64,000 nucleotides of DNA from Amblyomma americanum (GCF_052857255.1 NC_135502.1:188167806-188231805), one strand, 5' to 3'; shown: positions 1 through 9,601, numbered from the stretch's first letter. The notes: a model not told the origin generated them from the sequence alone. Made by a program: numbers and translations.

Positions 1-1051
1 GTTCGTTTCGGCGTCATCGGCGGTGACGGAGGATACCGAAACCATATCGCACCACTGCAAGTTTTTTTTTTTTGCTGTAATCGAAGAGAAGGCGACAAAC
101 TTCAAGCAGCAAGGAATTTCACGACTGCGGAACCAGTGCAACATATTTGTCATTGGAACAGATTGCAAGGTATGTTAATATAGACTATATACACGCACGA
201 CGCGACGTTGTTGGTGCTGTCTGCTTAAAAATACAGCTTGTAAGAGCGACGAGGAGCGCGGCAAACAGATTTCAGCCTCATTTTTTTTTGTGTGTGTGTG
301 GGGCAATGTGTTAGCATTCTGCTTTCGATTGGGTATTACAGTGGTTCGCATCCTGAATGCGTTATTCTTCACGTATTAGTTTTTACACCAGAGGATAGCG
401 CCTTCCGGAATTCCGAGGCAAAATGCTGAAGAGAGCGCTGTTTACAATGCACTCGGAGGAATACAAGCTCACTAGTTAAGCTGGTACAGCTGCCAAAGTC
501 CAGAGGCAGAGCTTTGCTCAGCTAACAAGACATGTAACCTTTCGTAGGCATGTAGCCTCCTATAGGCATGTATAGAGACATGTAGCTTGTGTGGCTTTCA
601 TAGAAATTGTAAAGCCATATCATTTGTTATGGGGCCGCGCGAAAGGCAATAGCGGTTATAGCGTGGTTTTGAAATCCGCTCAGTGACAGCGCTGAACATC
701 AGTTGCGCGTTCATGCGCGGCACAGGGCTTCGCTGCGCGAAACAGCACATCGCACCACCTGTGTAGTTGTAGTTTAAGGTGCAACACGTGTTCGGGTTCC
801 GAGCGCGCGCCGTTCGCTTCCTCAGCCTCCACGCGTTGATTCCGTCTTTTGCAAGTATCCGCAACAGCTTGTTCTCGGTTGCTCTGATGTATTCTTGTGA
901 AGGGGATACTGGGCACGGATTAGTATCCTGCAGCATCTACGCTTTTTCCTATGTCGCTCTAGCGCTGTTCTCCTTTCCATGCATCTGATCCGCACCACTT
1001 TTTCGAGCGACGTCCGCTTTCTTTTACTTGCGCTTCGCTCCTTAAGTGAAA
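1..1051. other. Unassigned region upstream of the zinc-finger gene
   Basis: No open frame here has recognisable domains; the frames present are short and overlap on both strands. I see a T-run near 65-74, a T-run followed by a short TG run near 280-300, and several CATGTA-type motifs around 530-590. It may hold distal promoter sequence of the downstream gene, but nothing in it proves that. Confidence 0.4.
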
Positions 1052-1399
1052 CAGTAGCCGAAAACGTCCGTTCACGGCCAGGCTCGAGGAGCGGAAAGCG
1101 CACGCTCGCCTCGAGACAGGTCGTGGCTCTTTGTGGTTGTCTTCTTTGTGCGAGGTTCAGCGAGTTGCAGTAGCCGAAAACGCCCGTTCACGGCCGGGCT
1201 CGAGGAGCGGAAAGCGCGCGCTCACCTCGAGACAGGTCGTGGCTCGTTGTGGTTGTCTTCTTTGTGCGAGGTTCAGCGAGTTGCAGTAGCCGAAAACGCC
1301 CGTTCACGGCCGGGCTCGAGGAGCGGAAAGCGCGCGCTCGCCTCGAGACAGGTCGTGGCTCGTTGTGGTTGTCTTCTTTGTGCGAGGTTCAGCGAGTTG
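1052..1399. repeat. Three tandem copies of a 116-bp unit
   Basis: The unit starts at CAGTAGCCGAAAACG (1052, 1168, 1284), with a partial fourth start at 1400, giving a constant spacing of 116 bp. The copies differ by few substitutions, so the array is young or homogenised. Each is GC-rich and contains CTCGAGG and CCTCGAGACAGG motifs. The array ends just before the inferred first exon of the zinc-finger gene, so it may act as a repeated promoter or subterminal region. That role is inferred. Confidence 0.95.
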
Positions 1400-1437
1400 C
1401 AGTAGACGAAAAGGTTCGGTGGCTTCGTTTTGCGAGA

Positions 1438-1446
1438 ATGGCGGTG
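1438..1446 (+). CDS. Possible tiny first coding exon of the zinc-finger gene
   Basis: ATGGCGGTG is followed by GTGAGG, a good donor match. The matching acceptor is at 1590: branchpoint-like TACTAATC at 1556-1563, a pyrimidine-rich stretch, then CAG. Joining 1446 to 1591 keeps the frame and adds three residues before the ATG at 1591. The model rests only on splice consensus and phase; the gene could instead start at 1576 or 1591 without this exon. Confidence 0.4.
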
Positions 1447-1590
1447 GTGAGGCCCGAAGTTATGTTAACTTAAATTGTTTTGCCTAGCACATGATATATT
1501 TCTTATAATATCTCTTACTTTGCATAGCTTCATACAAAGAGCTGAGTAAAACCAATACTAATCAAAACATGTGCTTTGTTTGCTTTGCAG

Positions 1591-3660
1591 ATGCCAGGCA
1601 TCCGCTTTTTTGGTTGCCCTAGGTGTGACTGCCAGAGGTTTTCCTTGAGATGCCTTTTCAGGCACATGTGGCTAATGCATGGACACGAGGCAAACTGGGT
1701 GTGTGGCCTAAATGGCTGCATGAATACTTTCAAAGTCTTCACTTCATACAAGAGACATGTATACAGGAATCATGCTGAAATGATTAAAAGAGAAACAGCA
1801 GCGATGGTTGCACCACAACTTCCTCTCGACCAAGGACAAAGTGAGTGTGCTCCATTGGAAGACATTGAAGAAACGCCCCCAAAGGATGGAGACCAGGACA
1901 AGGCGCAGAGTGAGAGAAGTGAATATGTGAAGCAACTGGCAATGCTGCTACTTAAGTGCAAAGAAGGAAGGAGGCTGACAGAATCGACCGTGGATGAAAT
2001 AGCAAATGACGTGATTTCTTTTCTTAAATCTGTTATTGAAGACGGGTACTCCACCACAGAAGAGATCGCAAATGTTAAACAGCTCTTATGCAGCCCTGAA
2101 ACTGAGCAGCTCTTGACACGGCATGGCAGGTTTATGTACTGGAAAATGCATCTGTCACTTGTTGAACCCCGTACTGTGGTGCTAGGAAGGAAAAATGGGA
2201 AGATTGATAGCATGCAGTATGTGCCCTTGTGCAAAGTCCTCCAAATTCTTCTTGAAAAGCCTTCATTTTCAGACAATTTCAATGGTTACTTGAAACATAG
2301 TACCCACTTGTGCTCTGTGTTTGATGGAAAGGCTTTTCGTGAACATACATTCTTTGCTGGTGGGGACACTAAGATTTGCATACAACAATACAGTGATGAA
2401 TTTGAAGTCTGCAACCCTCTCGGCAGCAAACGAGGAAAGCGTAAGATAATGGCAGTGTACTTTTCACTGCTTAATTTCAGCAAACGTTTACGATCAACTT
2501 TGTCGCACATTCACTTGGCTCTTTTAGTTGAAGACAAACATGTGAAAGCATATGGCATGGCTGCAATTTTTGCACCACTGCTTGAAGATATTCACAGTTT
2601 GGAAAGTGATGGCGTATTTGTTAATGAAAGCCGTGTGAAAGGGTCCATCTTTGTCTTTACCGGTGACAACCTTTCTACCCATAGGATTGGTGGCTTTCAG
2701 CAAAGTTTCAGTCATGGTAGAATTTGTAGGTTCTGCATGGAACTTCACCATGAAATGACGTACAAATATCTGGAGAGTGATTTTTCGCTTCGCACACCAG
2801 CAGGACATCAACACCACATAAATATGTTGAATGCCGGCCTGCCAACTGGGCCACTGTACGGAGTTAAGCAAGCGTGTGCTATCACTAGTCAGGGATTCAA
2901 TCCAACGCAGCACTTTCCCCCTGATGTTATGCATGATATGCATGAGGGTGTCATACCGCTTGTACTTAAACACATCATTTCTTTAATTTCACAAGGTTTC
3001 TTTTCTTTTGACCAGTTGAACAAATCAATTGCTCATTGGAGGTATGATCCAAGGGAAATGCGAAATAAGCCAGAAGCCATCCAAAAGCAGTTTTTACAAG
3101 GAAAGGCCACCATGAAAGGCTCAGCTTCAGAGAATTTCTGCCTCTTTCGCCACCTAGCCTTTTTTGTTGGAGAGTGTGTGCCATTGGACAATGAAATTTG
3201 TCATCTCTACTTGCTTCTCCGCGAAATCATGGACATAATAATGTGCCCAGAAATTTCTGTTTCATTGATTGTTTACTTGCAAAGGAAGATTCACTTCTTT
3301 CTTCTGGACTTCAAGGCATTGTTTCCAGCCGTGACTTTTCCTTGTAAGATGCACTATATGATTCATTATCCATCTTGCATTGAAAATTTTGGGCCTTTGA
3401 CTGGGCTTTGGGCAATGCGATTTGAAGCAAAGCATCAATATTTTAAGGACATTGCTCGCAGAATACACAATTCTAAGAACCTCGCCTATAGCTTGGCTGT
3501 AAGGCACCAATATTTTCAGTGTTTCTCATTGGCAGTGGAGGCCAGCAAAACAGCGCCAGACACAACCAAATGTTTGCCTGTCATTTCTGCAAACCTCCCT
3601 AAAAAATCAAGCAGTTCATTTCTGAGCATAACCTTGAAACTACTCATTCATACACTGTAA
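1591..3660 (+). CDS. C2H2 zinc-finger, transposase-like protein (main open frame)
   Basis: The frame is open from 1576 (694 codons); I prefer the ATG at 1591, directly after a CAG acceptor. Counted from 1576, two C2H2 fingers lie at residues 14-35 (C-x2-C-x12-H-x4-H) and 43-66 (C-x4-C-x12-H-x4-H). An acidic linker and a large C-terminal region follow, with motifs GDNLSTHRIGGF, a CRFC pair, DVMHDMHEGV, and a late KMHYMIHYP...GPLTGLWAMRFEAKH block. The last two blocks recall CACTA/EnSpm-type transposases and the DUF4218-like region after them. I therefore infer a transposon-encoded or transposon-derived nuclear DNA-binding protein, but cannot name the superfamily. The frame ends at TAA 3658-3660, while sense continues in another frame (next entry), so the C-terminus is probably displaced by an indel at the A6 run 3601-3606. 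Confidence 0.7.
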   Translation: MPGIRFFGCPRCDCQRFSLRCLFRHMWLMHGHEANWVCGLNGCMNTFKVFTSYKRHVYRNHAEMIKRETAAMVAPQLPLDQGQSECAPLEDIEETPPKDGDQDKAQSERSEYVKQLAMLLLKCKEGRRLTESTVDEIANDVISFLKSVIEDGYSTTEEIANVKQLLCSPETEQLLTRHGRFMYWKMHLSLVEPRTVVLGRKNGKIDSMQYVPLCKVLQILLEKPSFSDNFNGYLKHSTHLCSVFDGKAFREHTFFAGGDTKICIQQYSDEFEVCNPLGSKRGKRKIMAVYFSLLNFSKRLRSTLSHIHLALLVEDKHVKAYGMAAIFAPLLEDIHSLESDGVFVNESRVKGSIFVFTGDNLSTHRIGGFQQSFSHGRICRFCMELHHEMTYKYLESDFSLRTPAGHQHHINMLNAGLPTGPLYGVKQACAITSQGFNPTQHFPPDVMHDMHEGVIPLVLKHIISLISQGFFSFDQLNKSIAHWRYDPREMRNKPEAIQKQFLQGKATMKGSASENFCLFRHLAFFVGECVPLDNEICHLYLLLREIMDIIMCPEISVSLIVYLQRKIHFFLLDFKALFPAVTFPCKMHYMIHYPSCIENFGPLTGLWAMRFEAKHQYFKDIARRIHNSKNLAYSLAVRHQYFQCFSLAVEASKTAPDTTKCLPVISANLPKKSSSSFLSITLKLLIHTL

Positions 3661-3965
3661 GCTCAGTTTGTATGGATGGGAAGACATACGAGGCCGGATG
3701 TGTTGTTGTGGAATATGTCCGTAATGATTCCCTGCCAAGTTTTGTTCAACTCCGTGAAATATTTTACATCAACAAGGTATTGCTGCTGTTGGGGAGACTG
3801 CTTGAAACTATTTACTTTGATGAGCACTTTCACGTCTATGTTGTGTCTGCTACTCAAGAAGATAAAGTGTTAACCTCTGTGCCCAGCTTTGACACAGAAG
3901 TGATGTACATGCAAGAGCACAGGGGACGCACTGTTTTTAATGCACGTCACTCATTGCTTTACTGA
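3603..3965 (+). CDS. Frameshifted C-terminus of the zinc-finger protein
   Basis: From 3603 a frame shifted by -1 relative to the main one stays open to TAA at 3963-3965. It reads as an ordered continuation of about 120 residues (KQFISEHNLETTHSY, later GKTYEAGCVVVEYV and REIFYINKVLLLLGRLL). The whole protein would be about 795 residues. The switch coincides with AAAAAA at 3601-3606. Mutation of the copy, an assembly error in a homopolymer, or genuine frameshifting could each explain it; the first two are more likely. Confidence 0.6.
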   Translation, partial: KIKQFISEHNLETTHSYTVSSVCMDGKTYEAGCVVVEYVRNDSLPSFVQLREIFYINKVLLLLGRLLETIYFDEHFHVYVVSATQEDKVLTSVPSFDTEVMYMQEHRGRTVFNARHSLLY

Positions 3966-4230
3966 TTTCTGAATTGTTTTTATCAACTTCCTGTCATATT
4001 CGGTGCCTTCATACTTTCGTTGTGAAAATCTAGGACACAGCAATTTTTAAGCTTTCATCATTTGAAATCCTGAATTGTCTGCTGCATGCTTCTACATATG
4101 TATTGCACTTGCTGAACTTTTTTCATTATCACATGTTCTTCAATTACAGTGTTAATTTTTCTGTGAATGTTTGCATGTATTATGTTGCATTTGGTCTTGA
4201 TTCCACTTCTTATGGTTCACTTTTCTGGCT

Positions 4231-4236
4231 AATAAA
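4231..4236 (+). terminator. AATAAA polyadenylation signal of the zinc-finger gene
   Basis: AATAAA lies 266 bp after the shifted stop codon, in AT-rich sequence suited to a 3' UTR. It is the only clear signal between the stop and the SINE at 4574. Confidence 0.6.
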
Positions 4237-4573
4237 ATCATTTTTATCGAAATAGATTTCGTCAATTTTCATTTGTACTGTTAGATGAGGCCCTCAGATT
4301 ATATTGTTTTTTACAATGACAGAAGATAAATGCAAGGCTCTTAAATATCACAAAACAGTTAAGAGATGTAATCAAGGAAAAATGTTTTGTGAGTTGTTCA
4401 GCGTAAGTCATTCTAGCAGACTGGTAGTGCGCATATATGTTACACGATCCTAAAAACTGCTTGAGAAAAACACTTGTGTTTAGAACGACAAGTGAAAAAA
4501 ACTGCCAACTAAATGTAAAGATATGGACATCTGTTCGAACTAATGTTAAATATTGGTTCTTTATCAGTGGCTG

Positions 4574-4842
4574 ATCCGGAGTTCCCGGGTTCGAACCCGA
4601 CTGCGGCGGCTGCGTTTTTATGGAGGAAAAACGCGAAGGCGCCCGTGTGCTCTGCGATGTCAGTGCACGTTAAAGATCCCCAGGTGGTCGAAATTATTCC
4701 GGAGCCCTCCACTACGGACCTATTCGTTCCTATCTTCTTTCACTCCCTCCTTTATCCCTTCCCTTACGGCGCGGTGCAGGTGTCCAACGATATATGAGAC
4801 ACTGCGCCATTTCCATTCCACCAAAAAACAATTATATATATA
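4574..4842 (+). mobile_element. tRNA-derived SINE (Ruka-like), 5' truncated
   Basis: The 13-bp direct repeat TTATCAGTGGCTG flanks it (4561-4573 and 4843-4855) and defines the insertion. Inside are a pol III B-box match (GGTTCGAACCC, 4588-4598), the conserved GATGTCAGTGCACGTTAAAGA core, and a tail ending in an AT-rich run. The A box is missing, so the copy is 5' truncated. The core matches what I recall of the tick Ruka SINE; the 3' half differs from the copy at 23622, suggesting a subfamily with another tail. Confidence 0.85.
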
Positions 4843-4929
4843 TTATCAGTGGCTGGCGCTTTCTTAGTTATATCTCTGGTACACACGAGCCTTACAAGAC
4901 AATGCATATATAAATATATGGTCATTTTA

Positions 4930-5114
4930 AGTAGCCTTCTTACACCCTTTCTACACCCTACACAAAATGAAGGGTGCTTGGAGGAACAGCACCCTTTTAG
5001 ACTGTGATGGAGGGTGTATATGGTAAAATAAGGGTGTCATAAAGGTGCTCCAAAGGGTGCATATTACCGGAGCACCTTTTTAGCACCCTTAAGGGTGTAA
5101 AATATTTTACTGTG
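4930..5114. mobile_element. MITE built of AAGGGTG/CACCCTT motifs
   Basis: The segment carries roughly eleven copies of AAGGGTG or its complement within about 165 bp. Its ends are inverted (TTACACCCTT near 4940; AAGGGTGTAA at 5091-5100). An internal hairpin pairs AAAGGTGCTCC (5041-5051) with GGAGCACCTTTT (5069-5080). It interrupts the endonuclease frame of the LINE to its right. Superfamily and target duplication are not clear. Confidence 0.6.
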
Positions 5115-5115
5115 A

Positions 5116-5887
5116 TGTCTCGGTCGAAGGGGACCTGTGTTGGCTGCGCTTGTCTAAATTTGCGGAGCGCGTCCCAATTAGTGTGCTTAATGGTAAATTT
5201 CCGCTGAGTCCGGCGATAGTTTAGCGTTATTCGAATTAGGTGATGATCGCTGCCTAGTGTGGAAAGCATTCTTTCCCACTGCAGGTGGTCCAACTTTCTA
5301 CCAAGCGTGAGGTCTGGGCTAGTATCGGCAGTAACACTGTTACCAATCCGCGTAGGTAAGCTGAAATCATTAAAGATGGTCAGGTGGAGCGCCTGCGTCT
5401 CATTGTACAAAACTGTGCCTCTGTGGTTGGTGCGCCGATAGCCCCAGTCCACGTGACGCAATTAAAATCTCCGGCTAAGTAGGGGGTTTGATCGGGCCAA
5501 CTGGGATGCGGATTTGAGAAGTGACGGGAGTAAGTTAATTGGCTGACGTGGAAGAAGGTAGTAGTTAAAAAAGAACAGGCTTGATTTTGCAGGTGTGGGC
5601 GGTAAGACTTCAATAAGGCTGTTAGCGATAGGGGAGGTAATTACGTGCTCCACGTAATGCAAGGATTTACTGACATATGTGACCACCCGAGGAAGATCAG
5701 TGGGGTATGAGGGGATAAAAGCGTATCCTGGCAGCTGCCTGCAAACATCGGCATCCTGAATGACGATAATGTCTGGTGGGGATGACGAACTTGCTATAAT
5801 TTGATGCAGAGGATAGCGCTTTCGCCGAAAGCCCCTGCAATTCCACTGAATAACCTGTAAAGAATTAAGGCCCGTCGGAGGAGCCAT
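5116..5887 (-). pseudogene. LINE ORF2 remnant: APE-type endonuclease domain
   Basis: Starting at ATG 5887, the frame opens with QVIQWNCRGFRRK, the typical start of a LINE APE endonuclease. After a frameshift near 5460-5500 it carries the AGDFN motif and then LGSDHHLIRITL, the SDH motif of the family. TSPDLTLGR between them matches the second LINE in this window. The coding sense spans at least two frames and stops at the MITE, so no reverse transcriptase is encoded. Confidence 0.8.
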
Positions 5888-6202
5888 GTTGTTGGGTAGT
5901 GAAGGGAAGGAGGTGTGAGCAGAGTGGGACTGTGGGAGAATAGTCCGTTGAGAGTCCAGGTGTGAGGCCAGTTAAGCGCTCCTATACCTTGGTCATGATG
6001 CTACATATGACACTATCCATTAGACGGGTAATGGTAGATTCAATCATAAGCTGGCACTGTGCAGTGAGCTGCGCAGTAATACGCTCTGTGAGCTGGGCTT
6101 CCACGTTTTGGGCGAAGGCCAGAAATTTGGCGTCTAGGTCTATTGGTTCGACTGGGCTCTCATCAGGCCATCTTTTTTTAGGGGGAGGTTGTGCGGGTTG
6201 GG

Positions 6203-7371
6203 TTAATTGGTTTGATCATAGAACGAATTAACCCAACCCGCAGGTGATAGAGAAATGCGCAGAATATAACCTACCTCTATATAGAGCTTTCATTGATTAC
6301 GAGAAGGCATTCGACTCAGTGGAAACCTCAGCAGTCATACAGGCATTGCGTAATCAGGGGGTAGAAGAGCCTTATGTCAAAATACTGGAAGATATATATA
6401 GCAACTGCACAGCTACTATAGTCCTCCATAAAGTCAGCAATAAAATTCCAATAAGGAAGGGAGTCAGGCAAGGAGACACGATCTCGCCAATGCTGTTCAC
6501 CGCATGTTTGCAGGAGGTATTTCGAGGCCTGAATTGGGAACAGTTGGGAATAAGAATAAATGCAGAATACCTAAATAATCTGCGATTTGCTTATGGCATT
6601 GCCTTGCTGAGTCACTCAGGAGGTGAACTGCAAATCATGATCAACGAGTTAGACAGGCAGAGCAGATCGATGGGTCTAAAAATTAACATGCAGAAAACCA
6701 AGGTAATGTTCAACAGCCTAGCAAGAGAACAACAGTTCACAATTGGCAGCGAGAGCCTAGAAATTGTGCCGGAATACGTCTACTTAGGGCAGGTAGTGAC
6801 AGCTGATCCGGATCATGAGAGGGAGATAACTAGAAGGATAAGAATGGGGTGGAGCGCATATGGCAAATTTTCGCAGATGATGAGTGGCAGTTTACCAATT
6901 TCCCTCAAGAGGAAAGTGTACAACAGCATAACCTTGCCGGTACTCACCTACGGGGCAGAAACGTGGAGGCTAACGAAAAGAGTTCAGCTTAAGTTAAGGA
7001 CAACGCAGCGAGCCATGGAAAGAAAAGTGATAGGTGTAACGTTAAGAGATCGGAAGCGGGCAAAGTGGGTGAAGGAACAAACACGGGTTAATGACATCCT
7101 AGTCGAAATCAAGAGAAAGAAATGGGCTTGGGCAGGACATGTAATGCGAAGGCAAGATAACCGCTGGTCTTTAAGGGTAACGGAGTGGGTTCCAAGAGAA
7201 AGTAAGCGTAGCAGGGGGCGGCAGAAGGTTAGGTGGGCGGATGAGATTAAGAAGTTTGCAGGCAAAGGGTGGATGCAGCTGGCAAAGGATAGGGTTAATT
7301 GGAGAGACATGAGAGAGGCCTTTGCCCTGCAGTGGGTGTAGTAAGGCTGATGATGATGATGATGATTATGA
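6203..7371 (+). mobile_element. 5'-truncated, 5'-inverted RTE-like LINE nested in ORF1 of another LINE
   Basis: The insertion is flanked by GCGGGTTGGG at 6193-6202 and 7372-7381 (10-bp target duplication). The body (from 6242) matches the reverse transcriptase half of the RTE element at 32008-35213 and ends in (GAT)n at about 7348-7365. Its left end (6203-6223) is a 21-nt piece of the same family's 5' UTR in the opposite orientation, the signature of twin priming. A copy of the target sequence, reversed, lies between the two parts. Confidence 0.85.
6244..7341 (+). pseudogene. RTE reverse transcriptase fragment (C-terminal 365 codons)
   Basis: The frame carries motif A (FIDYEKAFDSVE), motif B (RQGDTISPMLF), GLKINMQKTKVMF and the family C-terminus rich in K and W (RKKWAWAGHVMRRQDNRW). 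Motif C reads LRFAYGIALLS where the full copy at 32 kb has LRFADDIALLS, so both catalytic aspartates are lost. It lacks the endonuclease and the N-terminal RT and has no start of its own. It is a dead passenger, otherwise very close to the 32-kb copy. Confidence 0.9.
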
Positions 7372-7381
7372 GCGGGTTGGG

Positions 7382-7998
7382 CGGGTTGGGTGGGTGAAGG
7401 GGAGGGGGTGGTGGATGGGGAGATACAGCAGAGGTGGCGGTAGAGAGGGCTGCCCTGAGCTGCTTTACCTCCTCTAGCAGAGCCCTCACGTCCGGGTCCT
7501 GGGAGGTCCTGGTGTTCGTCCCGGCAGTCTTGGAGGCCCATGTTGCAGTAGACGGGAGGGTCGTTTTTAGCGGAGGAAAGTCGTTCTTGTTAGTTTGCAG
7601 CGGAGGGAAGTCATCCTTGTTAGGGGGCATTGCCTTCTGGGGCGATGGGTTGCGTGGTTGGGGGTGCGATTTCTAGCCATGCACGAACCGGTGCCCGTGA
7701 GGTGCTGGCCACCACAGAGAATGCAGGTCGGGATGCAGGAGGGCACATCTTGCGGTTCATGCTTGTCTCCGCACCGCGGGCAGAGACCAGTCTTGGGGTG
7801 CGGGCACACGTCTTACCTATGGCCCGGCCGCCGACAGTTCGTGCACGCGTCTGGACTTCCCTTGTACGGCGTGCATCTGTACACTACACTCATGTAGCGT
7901 ATGGTATGCGGGACTGGTCCGTGCGCAAAGGTGATCAGAACGGAATGAGTCCTACCCATTCTGCGGGCTGCAATGATATCAGCGTACGGGTTACGGGT
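7382..7998 (-). pseudogene. LINE ORF1 remnant: zinc-knuckle part
   Basis: On the minus strand the translation contains CCHC-like knuckles (CTNCRRPGHR, CPRCGDKHEPQDVPSC, CILCGGQHLTGTGSC) followed by a low-complexity proline-rich tail around 7385-7630. Such knuckles are typical of gag-like ORF1 proteins of I/Jockey-group LINEs that coat the RNA. In-frame stops occur after DL and GHR, and the frame changes near 7600. The nested RTE element cuts the reading frame at 7382. Confidence 0.75.
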
Positions 7999-8856
7999 CT
8001 AGAGGTCCTGTAGCATCTGCTCCGGCGTCTCCTCCCAGTAGGCTTGCGAGATGACTCCACGCACAGCAGCCGCCGGCGGTGCAATGTAGGCTGCGACAGG
8101 GTAAGCGGTCTCTTGGAGGACTACTTCCCTGAGCTGGACGAGGTGAAGGGCGGTTGTCTCGTGCGGGGTAGCGACCGTGAAGGTGTTATTCGTAGGGTGG
8201 ATTCTCAGGTGAATATCCCCGAGGTCACGGCCAGCAGCGCTGACCTGCAGGACTTTCAGGAGTGGCTGCGCCATGGTGCCTTTCAAAGCGAGGGCTCCTC
8301 TTGGTAGGTAAACGACCCGTATAGTGCCGGGAGGAAGTGAAGCAAGTTGTTTGCTTCGGTGTGCGACTGCGTGCGTCGCGCGCAGCTGTTCTTGTTGAGG
8401 CCTGTATGTAGGCTTGAAAGTCGCAGGGGTAGCGGACGCGGACGCCGTAGGCGTAGATGGAACAGACGCTGCTTGATGGGATATGGCCAGCGTTTCCGCG
8501 CTTGAGATTTCACCCTTGTACGCGCGGAGTATCGGGGTCCACACACTGGGACGAAGGTCTTCCCTCTGCGCTTGCACCTCCATGGCTGCTGGGGGTAGGT
8601 GCGCTGCCGGTGAGTGAGGAACGCAGCGCGCCGGCGAGGCTCGCCTCGATGAAGCGAGGCTTAGCGCAGCGGCACAGCAGGCGGAGACGTTTTCACTTGC
8701 CAGTTCTTGTAAATAATCGGGCACATCCAAAAGATGATAACGGTTAGGGCCCGTGTACCTTCCTGGATCCGTTGAGTCTTGATGGGTCCTTGGGAAGATT
8801 TTGCTGGGCACAGGAGCCAGAAATTGGCGGAGTCGATGCGAGACGCGTCCGCTCAC
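7999..8856 (-). pseudogene. LINE ORF1 remnant: N-terminal part (285 codons)
   Basis: The open frame begins at ATG 8856 and is rich in A, S, T and P in its first half, as LINE gag-like proteins often are. The second half reads like an RNA-binding region (GTIRVVYLPRGALALKG, DIHLRIHPTNNTFTVAT) comparable in position to that of the ORF1 at 20776-22518. It ends at a stop just before the zinc-knuckle segment, which continues the protein after one or more lesions. Confidence 0.7.
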
Positions 8857-8875
8857 TCGGGCCCCTAGCGGCGAT

Positions 8876-9080
8876 TCATGTCAGTGCACGTTAAAGATCT
8901 CCAGGTGGCCGAAATTATTCCGGAGCCCTCCACTACGGCACCTCTCTCTCTCTTCCTTTCTTATTTCACTCCGTCCCTTATCACTTCCCTTACGGCGCGG
9001 TTCAGGTGTCCAACGATATATGAGACAGATACTGCGCCATTTCCTTTCCCCCAAAACCAATTATTATTATTATTATTATC
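8876..9080 (+). mobile_element. 5'-truncated SINE (Ruka-like core, ATT tail)
   Basis: The copy begins inside the conserved core (GTCAGTGCACGTTAAAGA) and follows the same sequence as the SINE at 4574 down to the ACTGCGCCATTTCC tail. It ends in an (ATT)n run at about 9060-9079. The tRNA-like head is missing. It abuts the 5' end of the I-like LINE, and no clean target duplication is visible, so the junction may be a rearrangement. Confidence 0.75.
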
Positions 9081-9278
9081 ACTGGTCTACTTCTCGTTCT
9101 TTCCCTGACCCTGGTAGTACACTATTGGCAGTAGCTCGTGTGTTTAGAGGAATATATAGAGAACTTTTTTAAAGGCAAGATAAAAAAAACACACAGAGAG
9201 AGGCGCAAAGGACGACCCAGCGTCGTGCTGTGCGTCTGTCTGCGTCCTTATGCTGGTTATATTTGTTCGAAATACGTA

Positions 9279-9594
9279 AAAATTATAGGTGTAACGTTAA
9301 GAGACCGGAAGCGCCAGAGTAGATGAGAGAACAAACGCAGGTTAATGATATCGTAGTCGAAATCGAGAGGAAGAAATAAGGTTGGGCAGGGTATGTAATG
9401 CGCAGACAAGATAGCCGCTGATCCTTAAGGGTAAATGAGTGGATTCGAATAGAAAGTAAGCGTAACAGGAGGCGGCAGAAGGATAGGTGGGCGGATGATG
9501 TTAATAAATTTGCAGGAATAGGGTGGGCGAAGCCGGCAAACGAGAGGCACTTGAGAGGCCTTTGCATTGAGTGTAGTCAGGCTGATGATGATAA
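9279..9594 (+). mobile_element. Degraded 3' end of an RTE-like LINE
   Basis: The stretch TAGGTGTAACGTTAAGAGA and what follows align with the last 300 bp of the RTE copies at 7030-7345 and 32040-32355, ending in CTGATGATGATAA. The reading frame is broken by stops and indels. Reverse transcriptase motifs are absent, so this is a strongly 5'-truncated relic. Confidence 0.8.
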
Positions 9595-9601
9595 TAGATA
9601 T

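Larger units (their letters stand above)
5115..8875 (-). mobile_element. Decayed I-like LINE, 3' half missing, with nested RTE insertion
   Basis: Read on the minus strand from 8875, this has a gag-like ORF1 with zinc knuckles and then the endonuclease part of ORF2, ending at a MITE near 5115. No reverse transcriptase follows, which is unusual because retrotransposition normally truncates 5' ends. The 5' leader resembles that of the LINE at 11982-22765 (shared GGAG-CGATGCG context), so the two are related. An RTE fragment (6203-7371) interrupts ORF1. Several stops and frameshifts make it non-functional. Confidence 0.8.

Noticed and set aside
598..1103. Coding genes in the first kilobase
   Set aside because: Frames on both strands overlap, are short, and lack domains, splice context or family resemblance.
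2524..2973. Minus-strand protein opposite the zinc-finger gene
   Set aside because: It lies entirely within the sense frame and has no recognisable motif.
3598..3612. Programmed -1 ribosomal frameshift
   Set aside because: CCTAAAAAATCA lacks a proper X-XXY-YYZ heptamer in the reading frame and I see no clear downstream pseudoknot; mutation or a homopolymer error is simpler.
4543..4867. Small proteins over the SINE
   Set aside because: The frames follow the SINE sequence and recur at 8801-9172; no domain or start context supports translation.
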